A stretch of DNA of 64,000 nucleotides from Azospirillum sp. RU38E (GCF_900188385.1 NZ_FZOI01000001.1:806001-870000), one strand, 5' to 3'. Shown: positions 43,071 to 52,654, counted from the first letter of the stretch. The notes: generated from the sequence alone by a model not told the origin. A program made the numbers and translations.

Positions 43071-44225
43071 ATGGCCACTGCGCAGCCTTCGCGGACCCAG
43101 ACCAGGTTGGAACCTTGGCGGGATCCGGATGAGAAGCCCTATGTCCGCATCGAGAAGGTCACCAAGAAATTTGGTGACTTCACCGCCGTGGATGATGTCT
43201 CCCTCTCCATCTATCGGGGGGAATTCTTCTCCCTGCTGGGGGGCTCTGGTTCCGGCAAGACGACATTGCTGCGTATGCTTGCCGGGTTTGAGCGCCCTAC
43301 AGAGGGCAAGATTTTCATCGATGGCGTGGATATGTCCAACGTGCCGCCCTATGAGCGGCCGGTGAACATGATGTTCCAGTCCTACGCCCTGTTTCCGCAT
43401 ATGACGGTGGAAAACAACATCGCCTTTGGCCTGCATCAGGACAAGGTGGGTAAGGCGGAGATCAAGGAACGGGTGGCCGAAGCGCTGAACCTGGTTCAGC
43501 TCTCCCAGTTTGGCAAGCGCAAGCCGCATCAGCTGTCTGGTGGCCAGCGCCAGCGCGTGGCCCTGGCCCGCGCGCTGGTGAAGCGGCCCAAGCTGCTGCT
43601 GCTGGATGAACCGCTGGGCGCCCTGGACAAGAAACTGCGGGAACAGACCCAGTTCGAGCTGGTGAATATTCAGGAAAAGGTCGGCATCACCTTCATCGTG
43701 GTCACCCATGACCAGGAAGAGGCGATGACCATGTCGTCCCGCATCGCCGTGATGAACCGGGGATACATCGCCCAGATCGGCACGCCGACGGAAATCTATG
43801 AATATCCCAACAGCCGCTTCACGGCGGAGTTCATCGGTTCGGTCAATATGTTCCATGGCCGCATCCTGGAATCGGAGCCTGATCATTCGCTGATCCGCTC
43901 TGACGAGGCCGATTGCGACCTTTATGTCAGCCATCCGGGCCATGTGGCGCCGGGGACGGAATGCTGGGTCGCCGTGCGGCCGGAAAAGATCGCCATCACC
44001 AAGGAGCCGCCGGCCACCGAGGGTGGGCGCAATCAGGCGATGGGGACGGTGAAGGAAATCGCCTATCTGGGCGATGTCTCCATCTATGAGATCGAATTGG
44101 ATACCGGCAAGCGGGTGCGGGTGACGGCGCCGATGGTGACGCGCCGCACCGAAATGCCCATCACCTGGGAAGATCGGGTCTATCTCAGCTGGCGGCCTTT
44201 CGCCGGCAGCGTGCTGACCAGCTGA
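43071..44225 (+). CDS. potG: Spermidine/putrescine ABC transporter ATP-binding protein
   Basis: About 384 residues from the ATG at 43071. Walker A GGSGSGKTT, signature LSGGQRQRVALARAL, Walker B LLLLDEPLGALD and switch HDQEEAM are intact, followed by a C-terminal TOBE domain (about 290-380). Closest in layout to PotG/PotA. It energises polyamine import by PotHI. No binding-protein gene lies upstream; nrdB is the neighbour. Confidence 0.92.
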   Translation: MATAQPSRTQTRLEPWRDPDEKPYVRIEKVTKKFGDFTAVDDVSLSIYRGEFFSLLGGSGSGKTTLLRMLAGFERPTEGKIFIDGVDMSNVPPYERPVNMMFQSYALFPHMTVENNIAFGLHQDKVGKAEIKERVAEALNLVQLSQFGKRKPHQLSGGQRQRVALARALVKRPKLLLLDEPLGALDKKLREQTQFELVNIQEKVGITFIVVTHDQEEAMTMSSRIAVMNRGYIAQIGTPTEIYEYPNSRFTAEFIGSVNMFHGRILESEPDHSLIRSDEADCDLYVSHPGHVAPGTECWVAVRPEKIAITKEPPATEGGRNQAMGTVKEIAYLGDVSIYEIELDTGKRVRVTAPMVTRRTEMPITWEDRVYLSWRPFAGSVLTS

Positions 44226-44240
44226 GCGGAGGGGCGACGC

Positions 44241-45185
44241 ATGGCGGAGATATCCCAGAGCGAAATGCGCCATACCGGCTTTCTGGGCCTGCTGCAGCGC
44301 CTCGGCCTGTCCGGCCGGGCGCTGGTCATGGCGGTGCCCTATGCCTGGCTGCTGCTGTTCTTTCTGATTCCGTTCCTGATTGTGCTGAAGATCGCCCTGG
44401 CCGAAAGCCAGATGGCGATCCCGCCCTTCACCCCGCTGGTGGAGATGACGGAGGAGCTGAAATACCAGATCACCGTGACCTTCTATAATTTCCACAGCAT
44501 GGTCGCGGATGATCTGTATATTCTGGCCTATCTCAACAGCCTGAAGATCGCCTTCATCTCCACCCTGTGCTGTCTGGTGCTGGGTTATCCGGTGGCCTAT
44601 GCCATCGCCAAGGCCGATCCGAAATGGCGTGCGCCGCTGTTGATGCTGATCATCCTGCCCTTCTGGACCAGTTTCCTGATCCGCGTTTATGCCTGGATCG
44701 GCATCCTCTCCGATAATGGGGTGCTGAATAATGTGCTGATGTGGCTGGGCATCATCGACCAGCCGCTGCACATTCTCTACACGCCCATGGCGACCTATAT
44801 CGGCATCACTTATTCCTATCTGCCCTTCATGATCCTGCCGCTCTATTCCACCCTGGAGCGGTTGGATAATACCTTGCTGGAGGCGGCGGCCGATCTGGGC
44901 TGCCCGCCCTGGAAGGCGTTCCTGACCATTACGCTGCCTTTGTCGGTGCCCGGCATGATCGCTGGTGCCTTGCTGGTTTTCATCCCGGCCATGGGTGAAT
45001 TCGTTATTCCCGAGCTGTTGGGCGGGCCGGATACGCTGATGATCGGGCGCACGCTCTGGACGGAATTCTTCAATAACCGCGACTGGCCGCTGGCCTCTGC
45101 CGTCGCGGTGGCCCTGTTGCTGTTCCTGGTGGTGCCGATCATGCTGTTCCAGAATGTGCAGGGCAAACAGGGGGGGCACCCGTAA
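44241..45185 (+). CDS. potH: Polyamine ABC transporter permease
   Basis: 314 residues, six membrane helices after a cytoplasmic N-terminus. The ABC permease EAA motif is visible (EAAADLGCPPWKAFLTITLPLS), with PFWTSFLIRVYAWIGIL typical of PotB/PotH. It starts 15 bp after potG and its TAA overlaps the ATG of the next gene by one base. Confidence 0.92.
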   Translation: MAEISQSEMRHTGFLGLLQRLGLSGRALVMAVPYAWLLLFFLIPFLIVLKIALAESQMAIPPFTPLVEMTEELKYQITVTFYNFHSMVADDLYILAYLNSLKIAFISTLCCLVLGYPVAYAIAKADPKWRAPLLMLIILPFWTSFLIRVYAWIGILSDNGVLNNVLMWLGIIDQPLHILYTPMATYIGITYSYLPFMILPLYSTLERLDNTLLEAAADLGCPPWKAFLTITLPLSVPGMIAGALLVFIPAMGEFVIPELLGGPDTLMIGRTLWTEFFNNRDWPLASAVAVALLLFLVVPIMLFQNVQGKQGGHP

Positions 45186-46018
45186 TGCCGAAATCCTGGT
45201 TTCTGCGGGCGGGCCTGCTGACGGGGCTGCTGTTCCTCTATATCCCCATCGCCCTGCTGATCGTGCTGTCCTTCAATGACAACCGGTCTGTGTCGGTGTG
45301 GAGCGAATTCTCCTTCCGCTGGTATGGGGAATTGCTGCGCGACGATCAGCTGCTCTCGGCGGCGTGGCTCTCTGTGCGGGTCGCCTTCATTTCCGCCAGC
45401 TTTGCCGTGGTGCTGGGCACCATGGCCGGCATGATGCTGGCCCGATTCGGCATGTTCAAGGGCCGGGCCCTGTTCTCCGGCATGGTGTCGGCGCCGCTGG
45501 TGATGCCGGAAGTGATCATGGGGCTGGCCATGCTGCTGCTGTTCGTCAGCATGGAACAGATGTTCGGCTGGCCGGAAGGCCGCGGGATGCTGACCATCAT
45601 CCTGGCCCATATCACCTTCACCATGTCCTTTGTCACCGTGGTGGTGCAATCGCGGCTGGTATCGATGGATGCCAGCCTGGAAGAGGCAGCCATGGATTTG
45701 GGCGCGCGGCCGGCCAAGGTGTTCTTCGTCATCACCCTGCCGCTGATCGCACCGGCCATCGTGTCGGGCTGGTTGCTGGCCTTCACCCTGTCGCTGGACG
45801 ATCTGGTCATTACCAGCTTCGTCTCCGGCCCCGGTTCCACCACCTTGCCGCAGGTGGTGTTCTCCAGCGTGCGCCTGGGCCTCAGCCCGAAGGTCAATGC
45901 GCTGGCAACCATCGTGGTGGCGATTGTCGCCTTGGGCATCCTTGCTGCCGGCTTCTATAATGCCCGGCAGGAAAAGCAGCGCCGCCGCGACGAACAGATG
46001 GCCCAGCAGGGCAGCTGA
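45185..46018 (+). CDS. potI: Polyamine ABC transporter permease
   Basis: 277 residues, six helices. The EAA loop reads EEAAMDLGARPAKVFFVITLPLI, and LSLDDLVITSFVSGPGSTTLP is characteristic of PotC/PotI. Final gene of a three-gene transport operon, closed by the hairpin at 46047. Confidence 0.93.
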   Translation: MPKSWFLRAGLLTGLLFLYIPIALLIVLSFNDNRSVSVWSEFSFRWYGELLRDDQLLSAAWLSVRVAFISASFAVVLGTMAGMMLARFGMFKGRALFSGMVSAPLVMPEVIMGLAMLLLFVSMEQMFGWPEGRGMLTIILAHITFTMSFVTVVVQSRLVSMDASLEEAAMDLGARPAKVFFVITLPLIAPAIVSGWLLAFTLSLDDLVITSFVSGPGSTTLPQVVFSSVRLGLSPKVNALATIVVAIVALGILAAGFYNARQEKQRRRDEQMAQQGS

Positions 46019-46046
46019 AGGCTTGGAGCCGGCGGGTAAATAAAGC

Positions 46047-46078
46047 AAAAGGCCCAGGGTGAAACCTGGGCCTTTTAT
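46047..46078. terminator. Bidirectional terminator between potI and cheZ-like gene
   Basis: A perfect 12-bp stem (AAAAGGCCCAGG 46047-46058 with CCTGGGCCTTTT 46065-46076), 6-nt loop, with T-runs on both strands. Confidence 0.88.
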
Positions 46079-46120
46079 GTATCGACAGAGTTCTTTGCGT
46101 GCGCAGATGGGGGTGGCCCG

Positions 46121-46993
46121 TCAGGGGAAGAGGTCGTCCACGGCCGACTGGGACATGGGTGTTGCATCCCCGGCAACCGCATCTTCTTCTGCCATGGCAG
46201 ACACCGGCGGGCGCGCCACCGGGGCAGGGGACGATGCCGCTGCAACAGCCGGTTTCGCCGCCAGGGGATCATTGACCTGCTTTAAGGCCGAGGCAGCCCC
46301 TGCCAGCAGCATATCCACCGCATCCTGATTGATGGCGTCGCGCAGGGGCGGGCCGTGCATCAGGTCCGCGTCGGGTCTGGTATCCTTGTCCTCCGTCAAG
46401 ACGGCAGACAATTCGCCTTCTTCCACCCCTTCCAGACCCCAGATCTGGATCATCGCATGGACGCGGCGTTCGATATAACGCAAGGTGTTGACCACCTTGG
46501 TCATCCGCTGGCCGGTAATATCCTGGAAGGAGCAGGCGGTCATGATCTCCGTCACCTCCGCATCCAGAATCTGGGCGAGGTCAGGGTGATCCTTCCGCAG
46601 CCGGTCAGCGACCGACTGGATACGTTCCGAACCGTTGAGGATTTCGGTCGTCGCGTGCTCGGTGGATTGCAGGATGGCGTCAAGCTCTTCCGTCGCCCGC
46701 ATGATGCGATTGGCGGACGGATCATCCGGCTTCAGGGCGGCGATTTCACGCCGCGTCTCCGCGATATGGGAGGAAAGCTCCTGCAGCTCCCGCCGCAGAA
46801 TCTTGATATGCGAGCGCTGATCGACCTCAGGAGGGTCCCGCCGCTCCCGCACGATGCGGCGGAGATCGTCAAGCGACACAGCCCGGTGCCGGCGGTCACG
46901 CACCCGAAGGAATGCGCGACCACGGGGACTGGACAGCAACGCGTCTTCGATCTGATCAAACTCGGCGTCGGAAAGATCAATGATCTCCGACAC
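46121..46993 (-). CDS. cheZ: CheZ-like chemotaxis phosphatase
   Basis: 290 residues, mostly helical. The segment TACSFQDITGQRMTKVVNTLRYIE (about residues 150-173) matches the CheZ catalytic region, with the glutamine that positions water for dephosphorylating CheY-P. After a Pro/Ala-rich linker the C-terminus ends SQSAVDDLFP, like the CheY-binding tail of CheZ. It lies 6 bp downstream of cheY and is co-transcribed with it. Residues 1-60 are an added N-terminal part not seen in E. coli CheZ. Confidence 0.85.
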   Translation of the reverse strand: MSEIIDLSDAEFDQIEDALLSSPRGRAFLRVRDRRHRAVSLDDLRRIVRERRDPPEVDQRSHIKILRRELQELSSHIAETRREIAALKPDDPSANRIMRATEELDAILQSTEHATTEILNGSERIQSVADRLRKDHPDLAQILDAEVTEIMTACSFQDITGQRMTKVVNTLRYIERRVHAMIQIWGLEGVEEGELSAVLTEDKDTRPDADLMHGPPLRDAINQDAVDMLLAGAASALKQVNDPLAAKPAVAAASSPAPVARPPVSAMAEEDAVAGDATPMSQSAVDDLFP

Positions 46994-46999
46994 GGCCGA

Positions 47000-47383
47000 T
47001 CACCCGAGCGCGCCGAGGACGCTTTCGATCTTCTTCTTCAGCGTGTCAGCGTTGAAGGGCTTGACGATATAATTGTTCACGCCGGCTTCCTTGGCGGCGA
47101 TCACATTTTCCGTCTTCGATTCGGCCGTCACCATGATGAAGGGTGTCCCCTTCAACCGCACATCGGCGCGCACTTCTTTCAGAAGCTGCAGGCCGGTCAT
47201 CGGTTCCATGTTCCAGTCGGAAATCACCAGACCGAACTGGGCAGCACGCAGCTTGGCCAGCGCTTCGGCGCCATCGGCAGCCTCTTCGATCTTCGTGAAC
47301 CCGATCTGGGTAAGCAGGTTCCTGATGATACGCCGCATCGTCGCATAATCATCGACAACCAGCACTTGAATGTTCAAGGACAC
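47000..47383 (-). CDS. cheY: Chemotaxis response regulator CheY
   Basis: 127 residues, a single receiver domain. Acidic pocket Asp11/Asp12, phospho-acceptor Asp56 in VISDWNM, the switch Thr in MVTAES and Lys in IVKPF are all present. It carries the signal from CheA to the flagellar motor. First gene of the cheY-cheZ pair; no cheA, cheW, cheB or cheR is in the window. Upstream 47384-47622 has no gene and should hold its promoter. Confidence 0.95.
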   Translation of the reverse strand: MSLNIQVLVVDDYATMRRIIRNLLTQIGFTKIEEAADGAEALAKLRAAQFGLVISDWNMEPMTGLQLLKEVRADVRLKGTPFIMVTAESKTENVIAAKEAGVNNYIVKPFNADTLKKKIESVLGALG

Positions 47384-47622
47384 TGCGGAACCCCCACCTG
47401 AACGTGTTGCGCCAAGATGTATCGCGTTAATACATTAATCACCATATGGTCGATCCACCCTGATCGGGTGTTCCTGACCTACCGTATGATGATACCACCA
47501 GAGGGTAACTGATCGTTTGAAACAAGCCAACAATCATAACCCTACCGGCGGATCAGGCCGCACTTTGGTTTCCGTGCCGCCCCTTGTCAAGCTTAGTGGA
47601 ACTGACCTTTTGAACCTTTTCA

Positions 47623-49293
47623 TCAAGTGCGGCGCAGGAGGGACAGCAAACCGCTGGTAATCGGGTAGCGGCGGTCCTTGCCGAAGCTGCGGGAGGTGAT
47701 TTTCACCCCCGGCGGGGCTTGACGCCGCTTATATTCGGCCCGATCCAGCATCCGCCAGACGCGGTTGACCGTTTCGGCATCGTGGCCGCGCGCCACGATA
47801 TCGGCCAGGGCCATGTCGCGTTCGACCAGACATTCCAGGATATCGTCCAGCACGGCATAGTCGGGCAGGGTATCCTGATCCTTCTGATCAGGCTTCAGCT
47901 CGGCCGTGGGGGCCTTGGTGATGATGCGTTCGGGAATCACCCGGCCGGCCGGCCCCAGCCCGCCGGCCGGGTGGTTCTGGTTGCGCCAGTGCGACAGCCG
48001 GTAAACGGTGGTCTTGTAAACATCCTTCAGCACGGAATAGCCGCCGCACATATCGCCATAGAGCGTGGCATAGCCGACCGACATTTCCGACTTGTTGCCG
48101 GTGGACAGCACCATGCCGCCAAACTTGTTCGACAGCGCCATCAGGGTGACGCCACGCGACCGGCTTTGCAGATTCTCTTCCGTGATGTCGGCCGCCCGGC
48201 CGCTGAAACTGGGGGCCAGCATGGTGTCGAAGGCCTGCATGGCCGGGCCGATGGAGATGGTATCGATGCGGCAGCCCAGCAGCCCGGCGCATTCCGCCGC
48301 GTCATCCAGGCTGTCCTGGCTGGTATAGGGGCTGGGCATCATCACGCAATGCACCCTCTCCGGCCCCAGCGCATCCACCGCCACGGCCGCGGAAATCGCC
48401 GAATCAATGCCACCCGACATGCCCAGGATCACACCGGGAAAGCCGTTTTTGCCGACATAATCGCGCAGGCCCAGCACCATGGCCCCATAAATGGCGGCCA
48501 GTGATTCCGGCGGCGGCACCATTTCATCGGACCGACCCACCCAGCCATCGGCACCGCGTGTCCAGCGGGTGATGGCGACGCATTCGACGAAGGCCGGCAT
48601 CTGCGCCACCAGCCCCTTGTCGGCATTGATGGCGAAGCTGGCCCCGTCAAACACCAGCTCATCCTGCCCGCCAACCTGATTCAGATAGATCAGCGGCAGA
48701 CCGGTTTCGGTGACGCGGGCGACGGCCAGCGACAGGCGATTATCAGCCTTTCCCAGCTCAAACGGGCTGCCATTGGGCACCACCAGCAGCTCAGCCCCCG
48801 TCTCTGCCAGGGTTTCGGCTACATCTGGCTTCCACATATCCTCGCAGACCAGCACGCCCAGCCGGACGCCCCGGAAATTGACCGGGCCGGGCAGGGGACC
48901 GGCATCGAACACCCGCTTTTCATCAAAGGGGCCGTAATTGGGCAGGTCATGTTTCAGGCGGATGGCCTGGATCTTGCCGCCATCCAGCAGCAGGGCGGCA
49001 TTATGCCGCCGCCCTTCCACCCGCCAGGGGGCGCCCACCAGCAAAGCGGGGCCGCCATCGGCGGTGCGGGCGGCCAGGGACTGCACCACATCTTCCACCT
49101 TGTCGAGGAAGAAGGGCTTCAGCACCAGATCTTCGGGCGGATAGCCGCAGACCGACAATTCGGGATAAACTACCAGATCGGCGCCGGATCGCGCCGCCTC
49201 TTCACGGGCGGCCAGGATAAGCCCGGCATTATGGTCAAGCGCACCGACGGTGGGGTTGATCTGCGCCAGCGCGATGGTCAGTTGATCGGTCAT
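47623..49293 (-). CDS. nadE: Glutamine-dependent NAD+ synthetase
   Basis: About 556 residues from the ATG at 49293 (frame open to 49368). The N-terminal nitrilase domain (about 4-260) has the Glu-Lys-Cys triad, with the Cys in GVLVCEDMWKP. The C-terminal synthetase domain (about 275-556) has the P-loop SGGIDSA and the late GGYSVLKDVYKT. It amidates nicotinic acid adenine dinucleotide with glutamine nitrogen. Monocistronic, divergent from the exported-protein operon. Confidence 0.95.
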   Translation of the reverse strand: MTDQLTIALAQINPTVGALDHNAGLILAAREEAARSGADLVVYPELSVCGYPPEDLVLKPFFLDKVEDVVQSLAARTADGGPALLVGAPWRVEGRRHNAALLLDGGKIQAIRLKHDLPNYGPFDEKRVFDAGPLPGPVNFRGVRLGVLVCEDMWKPDVAETLAETGAELLVVPNGSPFELGKADNRLSLAVARVTETGLPLIYLNQVGGQDELVFDGASFAINADKGLVAQMPAFVECVAITRWTRGADGWVGRSDEMVPPPESLAAIYGAMVLGLRDYVGKNGFPGVILGMSGGIDSAISAAVAVDALGPERVHCVMMPSPYTSQDSLDDAAECAGLLGCRIDTISIGPAMQAFDTMLAPSFSGRAADITEENLQSRSRGVTLMALSNKFGGMVLSTGNKSEMSVGYATLYGDMCGGYSVLKDVYKTTVYRLSHWRNQNHPAGGLGPAGRVIPERIITKAPTAELKPDQKDQDTLPDYAVLDDILECLVERDMALADIVARGHDAETVNRVWRMLDRAEYKRRQAPPGVKITSRSFGKDRRYPITSGLLSLLRRT

Positions 49294-49483
49294 TCTGCTT
49301 CCGGTCCCGTTCCGGCCGCTGGGATGGAGAATCGGGCCGGGCAAATCCCTTATGCTCCGCCAGAGCATAAGGGGTCAAGCCGACAAGCGGCGGTTCATCC
49401 GGCTTGCCCCGCTTCCGTCCCCGCCGTACCCTCGCGCCGGGAAGGGCTGCCCGCTCTGGGCCTGAGACAGGGAGCTTGTAACC

Positions 49484-50128
49484 ATGACTATGTGCAATCG
49501 CCGGATCGGGTGGCTTCTCACCGCCGGCCTGTTGCTGGTGCCGGCGGCACCCGCGCTGGCCGACCATCTGCCGGCCCCGGCGGCGCAATATCAGGCGCGG
49601 CAAAGCCTGACCATCAATGGCGCGGTGCTGGAAGCGGTGATCCACCATGACCATGGCAAGGAACGCCGGGAAAGCCGGGTCGATGGGTTGAACAATCTGC
49701 TGATCGTGCGACCGGATCAGGAAAAGGCCATCGTCATCCAGCCGGAAAGCCGGATGGCCATGCAGATCGACCTGACCGACCCGGAAGTCGGCGTGGTGCC
49801 GGCGGCACTCGCCCGGCTGGAAGCCAAGCCGCAGGGGACTGAAACGCTGGCCGGCGAAAAGGTCACGCGCTACCGCGTGCAGGATAGTTTTCCGCAAGGG
49901 GGCGCTTTTGACGGCACCGTCTGGTCCACGCCTGACGGCATCTATGTGCGGATTGAAGGCAAGGTTAGCGATGCGGCCGGCCCGATCGACATGGCCATGC
50001 GCTTGTCTGACATCAAACGCGGGCCGCAGGATGCCGCCTTGTTCACCCCGCCGCCCGGCCTGCGCATGATGGACATGGGGCCGGAGGCGGGGAGGGTGCC
50101 GCCCGCCTTCCAGGAGGAGAAGAAGTGA
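49484..50128 (+). CDS. Exported protein, DUF4412-like
   Basis: 214 residues. A signal peptide (about 8-27, cut at ALA-DH). The rest is beta-rich: residues 40-190 alternate short strands, with ESRVDGLNNLLIVRPDQ, GEKVTRYRVQ and TVWSTPDGIYVRIEG, similar to DUF4412/LolA-like lipid-binding folds. Overlaps the next gene by 4 bp (GTGA). The function is unknown; the two downstream genes encode exported isomerases, which suggests a role in envelope protein folding or sorting. Confidence 0.7.
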   Translation: MTMCNRRIGWLLTAGLLLVPAAPALADHLPAPAAQYQARQSLTINGAVLEAVIHHDHGKERRESRVDGLNNLLIVRPDQEKAIVIQPESRMAMQIDLTDPEVGVVPAALARLEAKPQGTETLAGEKVTRYRVQDSFPQGGAFDGTVWSTPDGIYVRIEGKVSDAAGPIDMAMRLSDIKRGPQDAALFTPPPGLRMMDMGPEAGRVPPAFQEEKK

Positions 50129-50625
50129 GGATGTTGCGCGTTCTGGGGGCCCTGTTCGCCTTTCTGCTGTCCCCGCTGGTGCCGTCGCTGGCGCGGGCGG
50201 CCCCCTTGCCGGAGGCTGAATATCTCCAGTCCCTGGATGCTGCCGGCTGGAAGGCCACGCCGGGCGGCGTGCGCTACCGGGTGGTGGAGGCGGGCCCCGG
50301 CAAGGGCAGGGGCCCGCTGCTGACCGATTATGCCACCCTGCATTATCGCGGCAGCCTGCTGAACGGCACCGTGTTCGACGACACGGCCAAGGGGCGCAAG
50401 CCTGTCCGTCTGCAGCTGACGCGGGTAATTGCCGGCTGGAAGGAAGTGTTGCCCCTGATGCATGTTGGCGACAAGTGGGAAATCGCTGTGCCGGCCAAGC
50501 TGGGTTATGGCGCGCGTGGATCATCCACCGGCAAGGTGCCGCCCGATTCCACCTTGTTGTTCACCATCGAACTGCTGGGGCTGGAAGCGCCGAAGCTGAG
50601 CAGCGAGATCGGTGGCGGCGGTTGA
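50125..50625 (+). CDS. Exported FKBP-type peptidyl-prolyl isomerase 1
   Basis: 166 residues from GTG 50125 (an in-frame ATG at 50131 is possible). Signal peptide 1-25. FKBP domain about 60-155: DYATLHYRGSLLNGTVFD, VIAGWKEVLPLMHVGDKWEIAVP, LGYGARG and TLLFTIELLGL. Active-site aromatic positions are largely kept. It isomerises Xaa-Pro bonds in the periplasm. Followed 116 bp later by a second FKBP gene. Confidence 0.87.
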   Translation: MRMLRVLGALFAFLLSPLVPSLARAAPLPEAEYLQSLDAAGWKATPGGVRYRVVEAGPGKGRGPLLTDYATLHYRGSLLNGTVFDDTAKGRKPVRLQLTRVIAGWKEVLPLMHVGDKWEIAVPAKLGYGARGSSTGKVPPDSTLLFTIELLGLEAPKLSSEIGGGG

Positions 50626-50741
50626 TACCGGGGTGATGCGGCTGCGGCGGCAAGGGGGATGGTTCTGCGCCCGCTTCCGTGCTACGCCCGTGCGCAATGC
50701 CTGTCTTTCCCCGTTGTCGCCGGAACGGAGCCGTCGCCCAC

Positions 50742-51299
50742 ATGTCCGTCCTGTCCAAGTCCGCCCTGCTTGCCGCTGCCCTGCTGACCTTCCAGGCGCT
50801 GCCCGTTGCTGCCCAGCAGCCGGCGTCCCCGGCTGCTGGCGCTGATGCGGCGCTGACCCTGCCGCGTATCGATCCGCAGAAGCAGTATCTGATTGAAAAT
50901 GCCAAGAAGCCCGGCTGGCGGATGACGCCCAGCGGTCTGCAGTTCCGCATCATGAAGCAGGCGGTGGGCAATGCGCCCCGCCCGGCCCTGACGGATGAGG
51001 TGACGGTGCATTATCGCGGCGTGCTGATCGATGGCACCGTGTTTGACAGTTCCTATAACCGGGGCCGCCCCGCCTCCTTCCCGCTGTCGGGCTTGATTCG
51101 CGGCTGGCAGGAAGCCATCCCGATGATGAAGGTGGGGGAGACCTGGGAACTGGCGGTCCCGTCGGAGCTGGGTTATGGCGCGCGGGGTCAGCCGGGCAGC
51201 ATTCCTGGTGGGGCCACCCTGCTGTTCACCATCGAACTGCTGGGCACGCGCAAGCCGGATAATACCAACCTGCTGCTGAACCCCAACATGATCCGGTAA
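50742..51299 (+). CDS. Exported FKBP-type peptidyl-prolyl isomerase 2
   Basis: 185 residues from ATG 50742. Signal peptide 1-22 (LPVAA-QQ). FKBP domain about 75-170 with DEVTVHYRGVLIDGTVFDSS, LIRGWQEAIPMMKVGETWELAVP, ELGYGARGQ and LLFTIELLGT; closer to the MIP/FkpA core than its neighbour. Same strand as the first FKBP gene, so probably one operon. The open frame extends to 50679 but the signal peptide starts at 50742. Confidence 0.88.
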   Translation: MSVLSKSALLAAALLTFQALPVAAQQPASPAAGADAALTLPRIDPQKQYLIENAKKPGWRMTPSGLQFRIMKQAVGNAPRPALTDEVTVHYRGVLIDGTVFDSSYNRGRPASFPLSGLIRGWQEAIPMMKVGETWELAVPSELGYGARGQPGSIPGGATLLFTIELLGTRKPDNTNLLLNPNMIR

Positions 51300-51308
51300 A
51301 ATAGTGGC

Positions 51309-52577
51309 TTAAATCAAATCGCGCAGCCGGTACCAGGTCATGGCCAGGACCAGGGCCGGCATCCGCAGGGCCTGACCACCGGGGAAGGGCCGGTGCGGGA
51401 TGCGGGCGAAGACATCAAACCGTTCGGCCTGAGTGCTGATGGCTTCCGCAATCACCCGGCTGGCCATGGCCGTGAGCGCCACCCCGTGGCCGCTATAGCC
51501 ATGGGCGAAATAGGTGGTGGGGCTGAGCCGGCCCAGATGGGGCAGGCGGTTCATGGTGATGGCAACATGACCGCCCCAGAGATAATCAATCGCCAGATCA
51601 GCCAGTTGCGGAAAATACTGCAACATGGTGCGGCGCAGGCTCTGTTTCAGGCCCGGCGCATCAAAGCCGGAATAGCTGACGCCACCACCGAACAGGAAGC
51701 GGTGGTCGGGTGAGCGGCGGTAATAATTCAGGGCGAAATTGATATCGGCCACGGCGATGCCGCTGGGGATCAGCGCTTCTGCCCGGGCCGGATCCATTGG
51801 GGCGGTGCCGATAATATAGGTGCCGGCGGGCATGATCCGGCTGCTGGCGGCCCCAGCCAGCCCGCCCAGATAGGCATTGCCGGCCAGCACCAGATAACGG
51901 GCCGAGACCTTGCCGGTGGCGGTGGTGGCAAAGGGCTGGTCGCCGGTCTCCACACGCACCACCCGGCTATCCTCATGGATGCGCACGCCCAGGCTTTCAG
52001 CGGCGCGGGCCAGCCCCAGCGCATAGTTCAGCGGGTGCAGCTGGCCGGACCCGGCATCATAAAGGCCGCTGAGATAGGCCTTGGTCGCCACCATCTCACG
52101 CATTTCCGCCTGACCCACCAGGCGGGACTGGCCATAGCCCAGCCCTTCCAGCTCCGCCTGATGCGCCGCCAGGGCGGTGACATGGCGGGGCTTCAAGGCG
52201 GCCAACAGATAGCCCCATTTCAGATCGCAATCGATCTGATGCTGCTCCACCAGCCCGGCCAATATCTGCTTGGCTTCCTCCGACATGTCCCACAGAAGCC
52301 GGGCATCGGCCTTGCCCACCAGCTGTTCGATCTCGGCAATGGACTTGTTATAGCCGGTGACGATCTGGCCACCATTGCGGCCAGAGGCACCCCAGCCGAC
52401 CCTGGCCGCCTCCAGCACCACCACGGACAGGCCCCGTTGGGCCAGTTCAATGGCGGTGACCAGCCCCGTATAACCGGCACCGACAATGCAGACATCCGCT
52501 GCCGTGTCCCCCACCAGCATTGGGCGGGCGGGGGCGGCATGGGCAGTATCGGCGTACCAGGACGGGGCATGGTGCAT
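51309..52577 (-). CDS. FAD-dependent amine oxidase, gamma-glutamylputrescine oxidase-like
   Basis: 422 residues, DAO family. FAD-binding CIVGAGYTGLVTAIELAQRG (about 29-48) and GWGASGRNGGQIVTGYNKS are typical of PuuB/OrdL proteins; the C-terminal GYSGHGVALTAMASRVIAEAI completes the flavin site. PuuB oxidises gamma-glutamylputrescine in putrescine breakdown. The potGHI genes lie 5 kb away, which makes a polyamine role reasonable, but other puu genes are absent, so the substrate is inferred. Confidence 0.82.
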   Translation of the reverse strand: MHHAPSWYADTAHAAPARPMLVGDTAADVCIVGAGYTGLVTAIELAQRGLSVVVLEAARVGWGASGRNGGQIVTGYNKSIAEIEQLVGKADARLLWDMSEEAKQILAGLVEQHQIDCDLKWGYLLAALKPRHVTALAAHQAELEGLGYGQSRLVGQAEMREMVATKAYLSGLYDAGSGQLHPLNYALGLARAAESLGVRIHEDSRVVRVETGDQPFATTATGKVSARYLVLAGNAYLGGLAGAASSRIMPAGTYIIGTAPMDPARAEALIPSGIAVADINFALNYYRRSPDHRFLFGGGVSYSGFDAPGLKQSLRRTMLQYFPQLADLAIDYLWGGHVAITMNRLPHLGRLSPTTYFAHGYSGHGVALTAMASRVIAEAISTQAERFDVFARIPHRPFPGGQALRMPALVLAMTWYRLRDLI

Positions 52578-52654
52578 GATCGGTTCCGGCTCGGTTCCTC
52601 ATGGGCAGCGGCAGCATAACACCGCAACCCGTTGAGAAGCCATGTCCAGCCCGC

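Noticed and set aside
43032-45179. Long antisense frame over potG-potH
   Set aside because: The product is rich in His, Gln and Arg, typical of GC-rich shadow frames; the sense genes have intact ABC motifs.
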